Of a stretch of DNA of 64,000 nucleotides, positions 1 to 8,334 are shown piece after piece. The stretch comes from Cupriavidus cauae. GTDB lineage: Bacteria; Pseudomonadota; Gammaproteobacteria; Burkholderiales; Burkholderiaceae. The position numbers and the translations under genes were made by a program. Every line of letters begins with the position of its first letter. The stretch's first letter is position 1. Under the pieces are notes generated by a model, which saw only the letters and a program-made list of their open reading frames with translations, had not been told where the DNA came from and ran no database searches. The stretch lies in assembly GCF_008632125.1 (NCBI RefSeq), contig NZ_VWRN01000068.1, positions 19,688 to 83,687 of the forward strand, read 5' to 3'.

Positions 1-251
1 CGAGTCTCGCCAGCCTCAGTTCGGCGGTGGCCGACGGCCTGGGCATCAGCCTGCTGCCGCGCCGCGTGGTCACGCGCGCGCATCGCGTGCTCGACGAGCC
101 CGCGCTGATCGGCGCGGTGCCGCCGGTCGAGCTGAGCCTGCATGCCCGGCCGGAACCGTCGGCGCCGGCGCGCGACATGGCGGCGCGGCTGCAGGCCATG
201 TGCGATGCCGTGATGCGGCGCGACCAGCGGCGCGGCCAGTTGCGCGACTAG
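1..251 (+). CDS. LysR-family regulator, C-terminal fragment (starts outside window)
   Basis: Reading from base 3 gives about 82 codons ending at TAG 249-251. The fragment reads SSAVADGLGISLLPRRVV near its start, which is the last beta-alpha segment of a LysR-type effector-binding domain (the usual pattern is V..G.GI..LP). It ends in a basic, Arg-rich tail. The DNA-binding half lies upstream of the window, so neither the operator nor the target can be inferred. The next gene is convergent, so this gene stands alone at the edge. Confidence 0.8.
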   Translation, partial: SLASLSSAVADGLGISLLPRRVVTRAHRVLDEPALIGAVPPVELSLHARPEPSAPARDMAARLQAMCDAVMRRDQRRGQLRD

Positions 252-310
252 CACCCGCTCAAGCACCGCGTTAGTCCCGGCGAGCAGCCTGTTAGCACCG
301 GATCAGCGAC

Positions 311-365
311 GAGTCAGCACCGAGTTAGCACCGAGTTGGCACCGAGTTAGCACTGAGTCAGCACG
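311..365. repeat. 11-bp tandem repeat between convergent genes
   Basis: Five consecutive 11-bp units of consensus GAGTTAGCACC start at 311, 322, 333, 344 and 355, with one or two changes each. More degenerate GTTAGCACC-like pieces extend left to about 270. The array fills the gap between the LysR tail and the convergent metallo-hydrolase gene. No gene or strong hairpin with a T tail is seen in 252-432. Confidence 0.85.
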
Positions 366-432
366 GTGCAGCGGCCGGTCGGCAGCGGGCAGCGCCGGGT
401 CAGCGACGCGTTAGCGGCGGATCGGCGCGTGA

Positions 433-1446
433 TCACCGATCCGTGCGGATCGGCCCGAACTCGACCGGCACCCACGTATAGCCGTTGCCGTCGGCCCGCA
501 CGTGCCCGATGCCGGGGAAGGGCAGATGCATGCCGGCGACCCACAGCTTGTTGCGCGCGGCATCGTTGAACAGCCGCTTGCGCGTGCGCACCGCGGCGCG
601 GCTGTCCACGTCGAATTCGATCGCGACATCCGGCCGGCGGAACTGCACCGCATGGCTGTGCACGATGTCGCCCCACACCAGCAGGCTGTGCGCCTTGCCG
701 TTCTTCTCCGAGCGCACCAGATAGCCGGTATGGCCGGGGGTGTGGCCATAGGCGGCCACCGCGGCGATGCCCGGCACCACCTCGTCGCCGGCCTTGAAGG
801 TGCGGAAGCGCCCGCCCGCCTGATACGGTGCCACCGCATCGCGCGCCATCTTGAAGTAGGGCTGCGCCTCGGCCGGGGCCTTGTCGGCGATGTCCTGCGA
901 CAGCCAGTAGTCCGCGTCCATCTGCGAGGCATGGACCGTCGCCGTGGGGAACACCGGCTTGCCGTCGACCGCGAGGCCGCAGGCATGGTCGCCATGCAGA
1001 TGGGTCAGCAGCACGGTGTCGACCTGCATCGGGTCGTAGCCGGCCGCCCGAATGTTGTCGACGATCTTGCCCAGTGCGGGGCCGAAGCAGGCGCCGGCGC
1101 CGGTGTCGACCAGCACCAGCTGCTTGCCGGTGTGGATCAGGAACCCGTTGACCGCGGTCTGCACGCCGGGTGTCGAGTCGAGGAACATGCGAGCCAGCAG
1201 GGTTTGCACCTCGCGCGCGCTGGTGTTGCGCAGCAGCTTGGGGTCGACATCGATATACCCGTCGTACAGCGCGGTGATCTCGAACTCGCCGAGCATCATC
1301 CGGTAATAGCCGGGCACCTGATTCTGCTGCTGCGCCGGTACGCCCTGCGCGTGGGCCGGCGTGCCGGCGAGCGCCGCGCACGACAGTGCGGCGGCCAGCG
1401 CGAGAGGAAGAACACGACGCGGAAGGGCAAAACGGGACGGGTTCAT
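433..1446 (-). CDS. Secreted metallo-beta-lactamase-fold hydrolase
   Basis: This is a predicted periplasmic zinc hydrolase of the MBL fold, 337 residues. I chose the ATG at 1446 because GGAG sits about 7 bases upstream and the protein then begins with a classic Sec signal peptide (RRVLPLALAAALSCAALAGTPAHA, cleavage after AHA). The hallmark metal motif THLHGDH is present, followed by a downstream histidine in GHTPGHTGYL and an aspartate in VWGDIVHS. The overall layout resembles MBL proteins annotated as N-acyl-homoserine-lactonase-like or generic MBL hydrolases. The substrate cannot be assigned. It is preceded by a marR gene on the same strand, about 105 bases upstream. Confidence 0.85.
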   Translation of the reverse strand: MNPSRFALPRRVLPLALAAALSCAALAGTPAHAQGVPAQQQNQVPGYYRMMLGEFEITALYDGYIDVDPKLLRNTSAREVQTLLARMFLDSTPGVQTAVNGFLIHTGKQLVLVDTGAGACFGPALGKIVDNIRAAGYDPMQVDTVLLTHLHGDHACGLAVDGKPVFPTATVHASQMDADYWLSQDIADKAPAEAQPYFKMARDAVAPYQAGGRFRTFKAGDEVVPGIAAVAAYGHTPGHTGYLVRSEKNGKAHSLLVWGDIVHSHAVQFRRPDVAIEFDVDSRAAVRTRKRLFNDAARNKLWVAGMHLPFPGIGHVRADGNGYTWVPVEFGPIRTDR

Positions 1447-1551
1447 ACGGCGCTCCATGCGGAAGAACGTTGTTTGGCGCAATGACGGGAACAACAAGCC
1501 GGAAATCGGGCTGGCGCTAATGTATCACTCGTCACATTTCCCCGCAGACCG

Positions 1552-2070
1552 TCACTCCGCTGGCGGCAGCCGATACGGCACGCTGCCGTGCTCGTTGGTC
1601 GCCTCGACCAGGCGGATCAGATACAGCAGGAACCGTTCACGGTCGGCCGGCGGCAGATGGTCGACGGTGCGATCGTGCGCGCGCTGAACCGCCGCCTCCA
1701 TCTTCCTGACCAGTGTCTTGCCCTTGCGGGTCAGCTTGACGAGCTTGACGCGCCGGTCGGTTTCGCTTTGCCGGCGCTGCAGCAGTCCGCGCGCCTCCAG
1801 CCGAGGAATGACTTCGGCCACCGTGGTGCGCTCCAGGCCTACCTCGAGGGCCACGGTGTTCTGGTCGAGTTCGCCGTGCTGCTCCAGTGCCGTCAACAGG
1901 CTGTACTGGACGGGCGTGATGCCGAACGCCTCGGTCTCCTCGAGGAACAGCGAGCAGTGGACCTGATGCAGGCGCCGGATCAGGAAGCCGGGGCGCCCCA
2001 GCAGCGTGGAGCGGTGCCGGGCGGCGTCGATCTCGGTCTGGATGGCGATGGGTCGTTTGGTCGTCGTCAT
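1552..2070 (-). CDS. MarR-family transcriptional regulator
   Basis: A 172-residue winged-helix regulator of the MarR family. The recognition region reads LTALEQHGELDQNTVALEVGLERTTVAEVIPRLEARGLLQRR, followed by the wing with the typical basic DRR motif (SETDRRVKLVKLT). Such proteins usually bind palindromes as dimers and are released by small aromatic or phenolic ligands. It lies divergent to the long amidohydrolase/Mo-hydroxylase operon starting at 2440. The intervening 369 bases hold a repeated 23-bp box, so control of that operon and of itself is a reasonable inference. It could also control the MBL hydrolase downstream on the same strand. Confidence 0.88.
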   Translation of the reverse strand: MTTTKRPIAIQTEIDAARHRSTLLGRPGFLIRRLHQVHCSLFLEETEAFGITPVQYSLLTALEQHGELDQNTVALEVGLERTTVAEVIPRLEARGLLQRRQSETDRRVKLVKLTRKGKTLVRKMEAAVQRAHDRTVDHLPPADRERFLLYLIRLVEATNEHGSVPYRLPPAE

Positions 2071-2172
2071 GCGGTGCGGTGTTCGGAAACGGACGGCATT
2101 TCGCCGCCGGCGGTTGGCGCCAGGTCAGGGGGCAGCCGTTCCAGCGTGGCTTCGGTTGCCGCCATTATCGCC

Positions 2173-2310
2173 GGATAGGTGGTATGCCCCGTATTGCACA
2201 GCAACGGGGCAGGTTTGCTGCCCGCTGGGTTCGTATACGCCGATTCCCGGTGCGCCGGCACCAGCCTCGCGCATCCGGAATCGACCCGGATAAGTGGCAT
2301 ACCCCGTATT
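2173..2310. promoter_or_regulatory. Pair of 23-bp operator-like repeats in the divergent marR/amidohydrolase region
   Basis: Two boxes match at 20 of 23 positions. One is at 2173-2195 (GGATAG then GTGGTATGCCCCGTATT) and one at 2288-2310 (GGATAA then GTGGCATACCCCGTATT). They are in the same orientation, 115 bp apart, which is close to eleven helical turns. The core octamer of the first (GGTATGCC) is the reverse complement of the core of the second (GGCATACC). The region 2071-2439 otherwise holds no gene. They are probably binding sites for the adjacent MarR protein; this is inference. Confidence 0.65.
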
Positions 2311-2439
2311 TCGTTGCGTCGACGGAAGACCGCAAAGCCTTGGCCGGCAAGGGTTTCCGGCAACGGGGGCCGGGCCTGCGGCATGCACTGGCAAAGTTCT
2401 TGCGTTTTGCAGGCAGCGTTTTCACCCCACGAGGCCAGC

Positions 2440-3723
2440 ATGACTGCAAGTAAGCGCGACATCGTTCTTCGGCAAGGCCGCGTCATCGATCCGGACGCCG
2501 GCATCGACGCGGTGTGCGATGTATGGATCCGCAACGGCCGCATCGCCGCCGTCGGCGACGGCTCGGCGGCCTTGCCTGCCGACGCCGATGCGGCCGAAGT
2601 CGTCGACTGCCGCGGCAAGCTGGTGCTGCCCGGCCTGATCGACACGCACGCGCACGTGTACCAGTACGTGACCGGACGCTTCGGGCTGAACGCGGACATG
2701 TGCGGCGTGCATTCCGGGGTCACCACGCTGATCGACCAGGGCGGCGCGAGCTGCATGACGCTGCCCGGCTTTCGGCACTACGTTGCCGAGCCGGCAAGCA
2801 GCCGCATCTACGCCTTCCTGTCCGCCTATCTGGTCGGCGGGCTCGAAGGCCATTACTACGCCGAGCTGTATCGGCCCGAATGTGTCGATGTCGATGCCAC
2901 GGTGAAGGCCGCGCTGGCCAACGCCGACCTGGTGCGCGGCATCAAGGCCCATGCCGAGCTCGGCGGGTTTGCGCGGTGGGGCGTCGAGGTGATGCGTGCG
3001 TCCGCCGAGATCGGCCGTCAGGCAGCGCTGCCGGTCTACGTCCACTTCGGCCAGTTGTGGCCGATGCCTGGCCACCCCGAGCATGAGGTCGACCCCGACA
3101 CGATCCTCGAGCAGGTGGTCGACATGCTCAAGCCCGGCGATGTGCTGGCGCATCCGTTCAGCCGCCATCCCGGCGGCTTCGTCAACCGCGACGGCACCGT
3201 GCACCCGCTGGCGCGCGAGGCGGCGGCGCGCGGCCTGAAGATCGACGTCGGTCACGGCTCGCACTTCAGCTACCGGATGGCGCGCACCGTGCTGGACGCC
3301 GGCATCGTGCCCGATACGCTGGGCGCCGACATGCACGGCTACAACACGCACGTGCCGGCGCCAGCGGGTACGCCGGCGGAACATCCGGACCAGGACCATA
3401 TGTTCCTCGGCCGCGTCCGCTTCAGCCTGGTGTCGGCGATGACCAGCATGCTGGCGCTCGGTTTGCCACTGGACCATGTGGTGCGCATGGCCACCGTCAA
3501 TGCGGCACGCATGGCCGGCCTGAAGGACGGCGCCGGCACGCTGCGGGTCGGTGCCGAGGCCAACGTCTCGGTGCTGGAAGACCTGCGTGGCCGCTGGGTC
3601 CTCGCCGACAACGAGGGGACCCAGGTGGTGGTCGAGCGGATGCTGGAACCGGTGTTCTGCCTGCGCGCCGGGCAGCGCTTCGATGCGGCCGCGTCCATCC
3701 TGCCCGTTGCGCAGGTCGCCTAG
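2440..3723 (+). CDS. Amidohydrolase/deacetylase-family metallohydrolase
   Basis: A 427-residue TIM-barrel metallohydrolase of the amidohydrolase superfamily. I chose the ATG at 2440 because the N-terminus then matches the family start (DIVLRQGRVIDPDAGIDAVCDVWIRNGRIAAVG). Metal-binding elements are visible: THAH after LVLPGLID, a lysine in GIKAHAEL, YVHFGQ, DVGHGSHFS and the late GADMHGYN aspartate. It resembles dihydroorotase/adenine-deaminase-like enzymes labelled amidohydrolase/deacetylase. It is the first gene of a 12-kb operon whose other products suggest import and hydroxylation of an N-heterocycle, so it may open a ring amide; the substrate is unproven. An alternative upstream start in frame (2179) lacks a family match. 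Confidence 0.85.
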   Translation: MTASKRDIVLRQGRVIDPDAGIDAVCDVWIRNGRIAAVGDGSAALPADADAAEVVDCRGKLVLPGLIDTHAHVYQYVTGRFGLNADMCGVHSGVTTLIDQGGASCMTLPGFRHYVAEPASSRIYAFLSAYLVGGLEGHYYAELYRPECVDVDATVKAALANADLVRGIKAHAELGGFARWGVEVMRASAEIGRQAALPVYVHFGQLWPMPGHPEHEVDPDTILEQVVDMLKPGDVLAHPFSRHPGGFVNRDGTVHPLAREAAARGLKIDVGHGSHFSYRMARTVLDAGIVPDTLGADMHGYNTHVPAPAGTPAEHPDQDHMFLGRVRFSLVSAMTSMLALGLPLDHVVRMATVNAARMAGLKDGAGTLRVGAEANVSVLEDLRGRWVLADNEGTQVVVERMLEPVFCLRAGQRFDAAASILPVAQVA

Positions 3724-3733
3724 GGAGATCGCG

Positions 3734-6223
3734 ATGACGACCCCGGCAGCGCACGGCGACCGCAGCAAGAACGGCGGCAACAACGGCGGCAACAACGGCG
3801 GCAAGACCGGCGGGAAGACCGGCGGCATCGGCGCGCGGCTGCGCCGCAAGGAGGACGACCGATTCCTGCGCGGCCGCGGCGACTATGTCGCCAACCTGCG
3901 CATGGTCGGCATGCGCGATGTCGCGTTCGTGCGCAGTCCGCTGGCGCATGCGCGCATCCGCGGCATCGAGAAGCCCGAAGGGCTGGCCGATGCGGTATTC
4001 ACGCTGGCCGACCTCGACGGAGTGCGGCCCATCGTCGCCGACTCGGGGCTCGCCGGCTTCAAGTCGTCGGCGCAGCCGGTGCTCGCCGACGGCAAGGTGC
4101 GCCAGGTCGGCGAGATGATTGCGATGTGCGTGGCCCCGACCCGCGCGCTGGCCGAAGACATTGCGGCGCAGGTCTTCGTCGACTTCGAGGAGCTGCCGGC
4201 GGTGGTCGACATGCTGGCCGCACGCGAGGCCGGCGCGCCGCTCGTGCACGAGCACTGGGGCGACAACGTGTTTCTTTCGACGGCGGTCGGCACGGACGGC
4301 GACAACGAGGCCGCGTTGGCCGCGATCCGCGCGAGCGCGCCGATTCACGTCATCCGCACGCTGCGTACCGCGCGCCAGAGCATGGCGCCGATGGAGGGCC
4401 GTGGCGTGGTCGCCTGGTGGGACCGGCGCCTGGCCCAGCTGGTGGTGGTCACCGCGGCGCAAATGCCGCATATCAACCGCACGGGGTTGGCAGGCTGTCT
4501 GGGCCTGGACGAAGGGCAGGTTCGCGTGATCTCGCCGGACGTCGGCGGCGGCTTCGGCTACAAGGGAATCCTGCTGCCCGAAGAAGTCTGCGTCGCGTGG
4601 CTGGCGATGCGGCTGGAGCAGCCGGTGCGCTGGATCGAGGATCGGCGCGAGCAGCTGACGGCCAACGCGAACTGCCGCGAGCACGCCTATCGCATCGAGG
4701 CCTGGGCCGAGCGCGATGGCCGCCTGCTGGCGGTCGACTGCGAGGCCACGGTGGATTCGGGCTGCTATTCGTCGTACCCGTTCTCGGCCTGCCTGGAGGC
4801 CGCACAGGTCGGCAGCATCCTGCCGGGGCCCTACATGATGGAGCGCTATCGCTGCCGCACCTGGTCGGTGGCGACCAACAAGCCGCCGATCCTGCCATAC
4901 CGCGGCGTGGCGCGCACCGGCGTCTGCTTCGCGATCGAGAGCGTGATGGACGCGATCGCGGTCGAGGCGGGGCTGGAACCCCATCAGGTGCGGCTGCGCA
5001 ATCTGGTGCCGCCCGAGCGCATGCCGTTCGACAACATCACCGGCAAGCACTTCGACAGCGGCGACTATCCCGAATGCGTGCGACGCGCCGTGGCGGCCAT
5101 CGATCTGCCGGGCCTGCGGGCGCGCCAGCAGCGCGGCGAGCCCGACGGGCGCCGCATTGGCGTCGGGTTTGCGGTGTTCTGCGAGCAGGGCGCCCATGGC
5201 ACTTCCGTCTATCACGGCTGGGGCATTCCGATGGTGCCGGGCCGCGAGCCGGCCGTGGTGCGGCTGACGCCGGACGGGGTGCTGGAGATCCGCGCCGGCG
5301 TGCATTCGCACGGGCAAGGCATGGAAACGACGCTGGCGCAGATCGCGCACGAGGTGCTCGGCGTCGACACCGATCAGGTGCGCGTGCTGCTTGGCGATAC
5401 CGCGATCACGCCGTACTCCACCGGCACCTGGGGCTCGCGCTCGATCGTGATGGCGGGCGGGGCCGTGGGCCAGGCCTGCAAGCAGTTGCGAACACGGCTG
5501 CTGCACATCGGCGCCCATCTGCTGGGGCTGCCTGTGCCGGCGGCGCGCTGGGAGGACGGGGCGGTGGTGGGCGGCGGTGGCCGCGTGCCGCTGGCCGAGC
5601 TCGCCCACGTCTGGTACCGGCAGCCGCAGAAGTTGCCCGCCGATGTCGATCCTGCGGGGCTGGAGGTCATGACCACCTACCAGGCAACGCGCGATACCGG
5701 CACCTTCAGCTATGCGTGCCATGCGGTGGCGGTCGCCGTCGATACCGAACTCGGCAAGGTCGAACTGATCGACTACGCGATCGTCGAGGACGGCGGCGTG
5801 CTGATCAATCCGATGGTGGTCGACGGCCAGGTCTACGGCGGGGCGGCGCAGGGCATCGGCACCGCGCTGTACGAGGAGATGCGCTACAGCGAAGACGGCC
5901 AGCCGCAGGCATCGACGCTGGCCGACTACCTGCTGCCTGGCGCTACCGAAGTGCCTGCGATCCGCATCCACCATATGGAAACGCCGGCGCCCTACACCGA
6001 GTTCGGCCAGAAGGGCATCGGCGAGAGCGGTGCGATCGGCTCGCCCGCGGCGATCGTCAACGCCATCAATGACGCGTTGCGGCCGCTGGGCGCCGAACTG
6101 CGCGAGCTGCCGGCAAGCCCGCGGGCGATCCTCGCCGCGCTCGCCAATGCGCGTGCCAGGGATGTCCGCCACCCCGGCCACTTCAGCCCGATGCCGTCGT
6201 CGCCTGCGCAGGTGGCGGCATGA
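3734..6223 (+). CDS. Xanthine-dehydrogenase-family Mo-binding subunit (CoxL-like)
   Basis: An 829-residue catalytic subunit of a molybdenum hydroxylase. It shows the family order: IGARLRRKEDDRFLRGRGDYV at about 32-52, the GGGFGYKG Mo-cofactor loop, LPYRGVARTG, an HSHGQGMETTL segment, and the C-terminal GIGESGAIGSP carrying the catalytic glutamate (residue 764). The active-site Cys loop of true CO dehydrogenase (AYxCSFR) is absent, so this is not a CO dehydrogenase but a hydroxylase of a small, probably heterocyclic substrate. Odd: residues 13-31 are a NGG/TGG repeat encoded by 12-bp tandem units. It ends in an ATGA overlap with the FAD subunit gene. The start at 3734 follows GGGAGAT. Confidence 0.9.
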   Translation: MTTPAAHGDRSKNGGNNGGNNGGKTGGKTGGIGARLRRKEDDRFLRGRGDYVANLRMVGMRDVAFVRSPLAHARIRGIEKPEGLADAVFTLADLDGVRPIVADSGLAGFKSSAQPVLADGKVRQVGEMIAMCVAPTRALAEDIAAQVFVDFEELPAVVDMLAAREAGAPLVHEHWGDNVFLSTAVGTDGDNEAALAAIRASAPIHVIRTLRTARQSMAPMEGRGVVAWWDRRLAQLVVVTAAQMPHINRTGLAGCLGLDEGQVRVISPDVGGGFGYKGILLPEEVCVAWLAMRLEQPVRWIEDRREQLTANANCREHAYRIEAWAERDGRLLAVDCEATVDSGCYSSYPFSACLEAAQVGSILPGPYMMERYRCRTWSVATNKPPILPYRGVARTGVCFAIESVMDAIAVEAGLEPHQVRLRNLVPPERMPFDNITGKHFDSGDYPECVRRAVAAIDLPGLRARQQRGEPDGRRIGVGFAVFCEQGAHGTSVYHGWGIPMVPGREPAVVRLTPDGVLEIRAGVHSHGQGMETTLAQIAHEVLGVDTDQVRVLLGDTAITPYSTGTWGSRSIVMAGGAVGQACKQLRTRLLHIGAHLLGLPVPAARWEDGAVVGGGGRVPLAELAHVWYRQPQKLPADVDPAGLEVMTTYQATRDTGTFSYACHAVAVAVDTELGKVELIDYAIVEDGGVLINPMVVDGQVYGGAAQGIGTALYEEMRYSEDGQPQASTLADYLLPGATEVPAIRIHHMETPAPYTEFGQKGIGESGAIGSPAAIVNAINDALRPLGAELRELPASPRAILAALANARARDVRHPGHFSPMPSSPAQVAA
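3770..3826 (+). repeat. In-frame 12-bp tandem repeat in the Mo-subunit gene
   Basis: Units of AACGGCGGCAAC start at 3770, 3782 and 3794. They continue as ACCGGCGGGAAG from 3806 and a partial unit at 3818. They encode NGGN/KTGG just before the conserved N-terminal motif of the Mo subunit, so copy-number changes of whole units would keep the frame. Confidence 0.9.
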
Positions 6224-7050
6224 AGCCGGCGCCGTTCGACTATCGGCGGCCCGACACCGTCGAAGCGGCGCTCGCCGCGCTCGCCGGCAGCAATGGCGTT
6301 GCCAAGGCCGTCGCCGGTGGCCAGTCGCTTGGCCCGATGCTGAACCTGCGGCTGGCACAGCCGGCCGAGCTGATCGATCTGGGCGGCATCGCGGCACTGC
6401 GCGAATGCCTCGACGCGGGCACGTCGGTGCAACTGGGCGCCGGCATCACCCATGCGCAGATCGAGGACGGGCGCATTCCCGATCCGAGCCGCGGCCTGAT
6501 GTCCTTCGTCGCGCGCGGCATCGCTTATCGGGCCGTGCGCAACCGCGGCACACTGGGCGGCAGCCTGGCCCATGCCGACCCGGCGGCCGACTGGATCAAC
6601 GTGATGGCGCTGCTCGACTCCACCTGCATCGTGATGGGCCCGCGCGGCCAGCGCGAGATCGCGCAGCGCGACTGGATGGTCGGCGCATTCACCACGGCGC
6701 TGGCGGATGACGAAGTGCTGCTCGGGGTCCGCATCGCGCGCTTGAGCCCCGGCGCGCGCTGGAGCTACTACAAGGTCAACCGCAAGCCGGGCGAATTCGC
6801 CGAGGCGATCTGCGCCTTCGTCGACGACGGCGCACAGGGTAGGCGTCGCGCGGTGATCGGCGCCATCGACGGCGCGCCGTTCGTGATCGCCGACGCCGGC
6901 GCGCTGATCGAGCGCTGGGACGAAGCGCTGGCGCACCGCCACCTGTGCGAGGCCGGGCTCGAGCCCGGCACGCTTGAATACCAACTCCACGCGGTGGCGT
7001 TGCGGCGCGCCGCCGCGGCGCTGGCTGTCTTTACCGGAGAAGGCGCATGA
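6220..7050 (+). CDS. FAD-binding subunit of Mo hydroxylase (CoxM-like)
   Basis: A 276-residue FAD-binding subunit of the xanthine dehydrogenase/CO dehydrogenase flavoprotein fold. The two pyrophosphate-binding glycine motifs are present: AGGQSLGPML at about residue 29 and TLGGSLAHADPAAD at about 109. It passes electrons from the 2Fe-2S subunit to FAD and then to an acceptor. It overlaps the preceding Mo-subunit gene by four bases (ATGA) and overlaps the next gene the same way, which points to translational coupling and a stoichiometric heterotrimer. The acceptor is unknown. Confidence 0.92.
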   Translation: MKPAPFDYRRPDTVEAALAALAGSNGVAKAVAGGQSLGPMLNLRLAQPAELIDLGGIAALRECLDAGTSVQLGAGITHAQIEDGRIPDPSRGLMSFVARGIAYRAVRNRGTLGGSLAHADPAADWINVMALLDSTCIVMGPRGQREIAQRDWMVGAFTTALADDEVLLGVRIARLSPGARWSYYKVNRKPGEFAEAICAFVDDGAQGRRRAVIGAIDGAPFVIADAGALIERWDEALAHRHLCEAGLEPGTLEYQLHAVALRRAAAALAVFTGEGA

Positions 7051-7544
7051 CACTCCCCATGCCTGTCGAACTGTGTGTCAACGGCGAGCGTGTCAGCGCC
7101 GCCATCGAGCCCCGCACGCACCTGGCCGACTTCCTGCGCGAACACCTGAACCTGACAGGCACCAATCTCGGCTGCGAGCAGGGCGTCTGCGGCGCCTGCA
7201 CGTTGCAGGTCGACGGCGTGCCGACGCGCTCGTGCACCGTGCTGGCCGTCAGCTGCACCGGCGCCGAGGTACGCACCATCGAGGACTTCGATGCCGACCC
7301 CGTGATGGCGCAACTGCGCGAAGCCTTCAGCGCCGAACACGCGCTGCAATGCGGATATTGCACGCCGGGCATGCTGGCCACCGCGCGTGACATCGTGCTG
7401 CGGCTGCCGGATGCCGACGATGCGCGCGTCCGTCACGAGCTTGCCGGCAACCTGTGCCGCTGCACCGGCTATGTCGGCCTGGTGCGGGCGATACGCAGCG
7501 TGCTCGATGCCCGCAAGACCGCCGGCGCGGTCAATCGCACCTGA
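7047..7544 (+). CDS. 2Fe-2S subunit of Mo hydroxylase (CoxS-like)
   Basis: A 165-residue iron-sulfur subunit. The N-terminal plant-ferredoxin-type cluster is formed by the cysteines of GCEQGVCGACTL and the later SCTV. The C-terminal alpha-helical cluster is formed by QCGYCTPGM and CRCTGYVG. All expected cysteines are present, so the electron-transfer chain of the hydroxylase looks intact. Order in the operon is Mo, FAD, Fe-S (coxL-M-S-like), which differs from the usual M-S-L order in CO dehydrogenase operons. Confidence 0.93.
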   Translation: MTLPMPVELCVNGERVSAAIEPRTHLADFLREHLNLTGTNLGCEQGVCGACTLQVDGVPTRSCTVLAVSCTGAEVRTIEDFDADPVMAQLREAFSAEHALQCGYCTPGMLATARDIVLRLPDADDARVRHELAGNLCRCTGYVGLVRAIRSVLDARKTAGAVNRT

Positions 7545-7607
7545 CCAGAACCCGCGGGAACCGACACGACACGCTACCGAGGCGACCCACAGGAGGCTGA
7601 GCCCCGC

Positions 7608-8276
7608 ATGGAACTCCAACAAACGATCTTGCTGCCGTTCGCGCGCGACGCGGTATGGCGCTGCTTCCGCGATACCGAGGGCGTGATCGCCTGCCTGCCC
7701 GGGGCGTCGCTGTCGGCGCCGCCACGAGACGGCCGGTTGCCCCTGACGATGACCGTCAAGCTCGGGCCCATCGTCGCGGTCTTCGCCGGCGACGGCGAGA
7801 TGCGCCTGGACGATGCCGATTACCGTGGCGCGGTGACAGGCACCGGTGCGGACCGCAAGAGCGGCTCGCGCGTCAAGGGCGAGGCCGCGTTCTCGCTGCA
7901 TGACGTCGCGGACGCGACCGGCGGGCCCGCCACGCGCGTCGACATCGCGGTCGACTATGCGATCGCCGGCAGCCTGGCGCAGTTCTCGCGAGGCGGCATC
8001 GTCCGCGAGCTGGCCGCCCGGCTGACCGAGGCCTTTGCCGCCAACCTGCGCCGCAAGCTCGAAGCCGAGGCCGGACCGGCCGTTACCGTTGCGGCGGCTC
8101 CCACGGTAGCCGCCTTCGCCGCGGCCGAGCCGCCTGCCTTTGTCGACACGGCGCCTGCGCCGTCGAGGCAGGCGCCAGCCAGTGCGCCGGCCAGTGCGCC
8201 GCTCGACCTCAATGCCCTGTTCTGGCCCGCGCTGTGGGCCCGCCTGCGGCAGTGGCTGTCGTTTGGCCGCCGCTGA
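7608..8276 (+). CDS. CoxG-like SRPBCC-domain protein with a C-terminal amphipathic tail
   Basis: A 222-residue protein whose first about 145 residues are a START/SRPBCC-type domain like CoxG (ACLPGASL, the KLGPIVAVFAGDGEMRLDD segment and the ARLTEAFAANLRRKLEA helix). An Ala/Pro-rich linker follows. It ends in a short, aromatic, Arg-flanked helix (LFWPALWARLRQWLSFGRR) that could bind the inner membrane. CoxG is known in carboxydotrophs to help anchor CO dehydrogenase to the membrane. Here it probably tethers or supplies the neighbouring Mo hydroxylase; this is inference from context. An AGGAGG site precedes the ATG. Confidence 0.85.
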   Translation: MELQQTILLPFARDAVWRCFRDTEGVIACLPGASLSAPPRDGRLPLTMTVKLGPIVAVFAGDGEMRLDDADYRGAVTGTGADRKSGSRVKGEAAFSLHDVADATGGPATRVDIAVDYAIAGSLAQFSRGGIVRELAARLTEAFAANLRRKLEAEAGPAVTVAAAPTVAAFAAAEPPAFVDTAPAPSRQAPASAPASAPLDLNALFWPALWARLRQWLSFGRR

Positions 8277-8334
8277 GTTTGCCGTCCCTTTCCCTGATTC
8301 GCTCCGCAAGACCTGTCCCGTGACGAGGTATTCC

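Noticed and set aside
347..1381. Long open frames antisense or out of frame to the MBL hydrolase and many other genes
   Set aside because: They are Arg/Ala/Gly-rich shadows caused by high GC content, without motifs or ribosome sites.
3734..7544. Mo/FAD/Fe-S genes as a CO dehydrogenase
   Set aside because: The large subunit lacks the AYxCSFR active-site loop required for the Mo-Cu centre, so only the broader xanthine-dehydrogenase family is supported.
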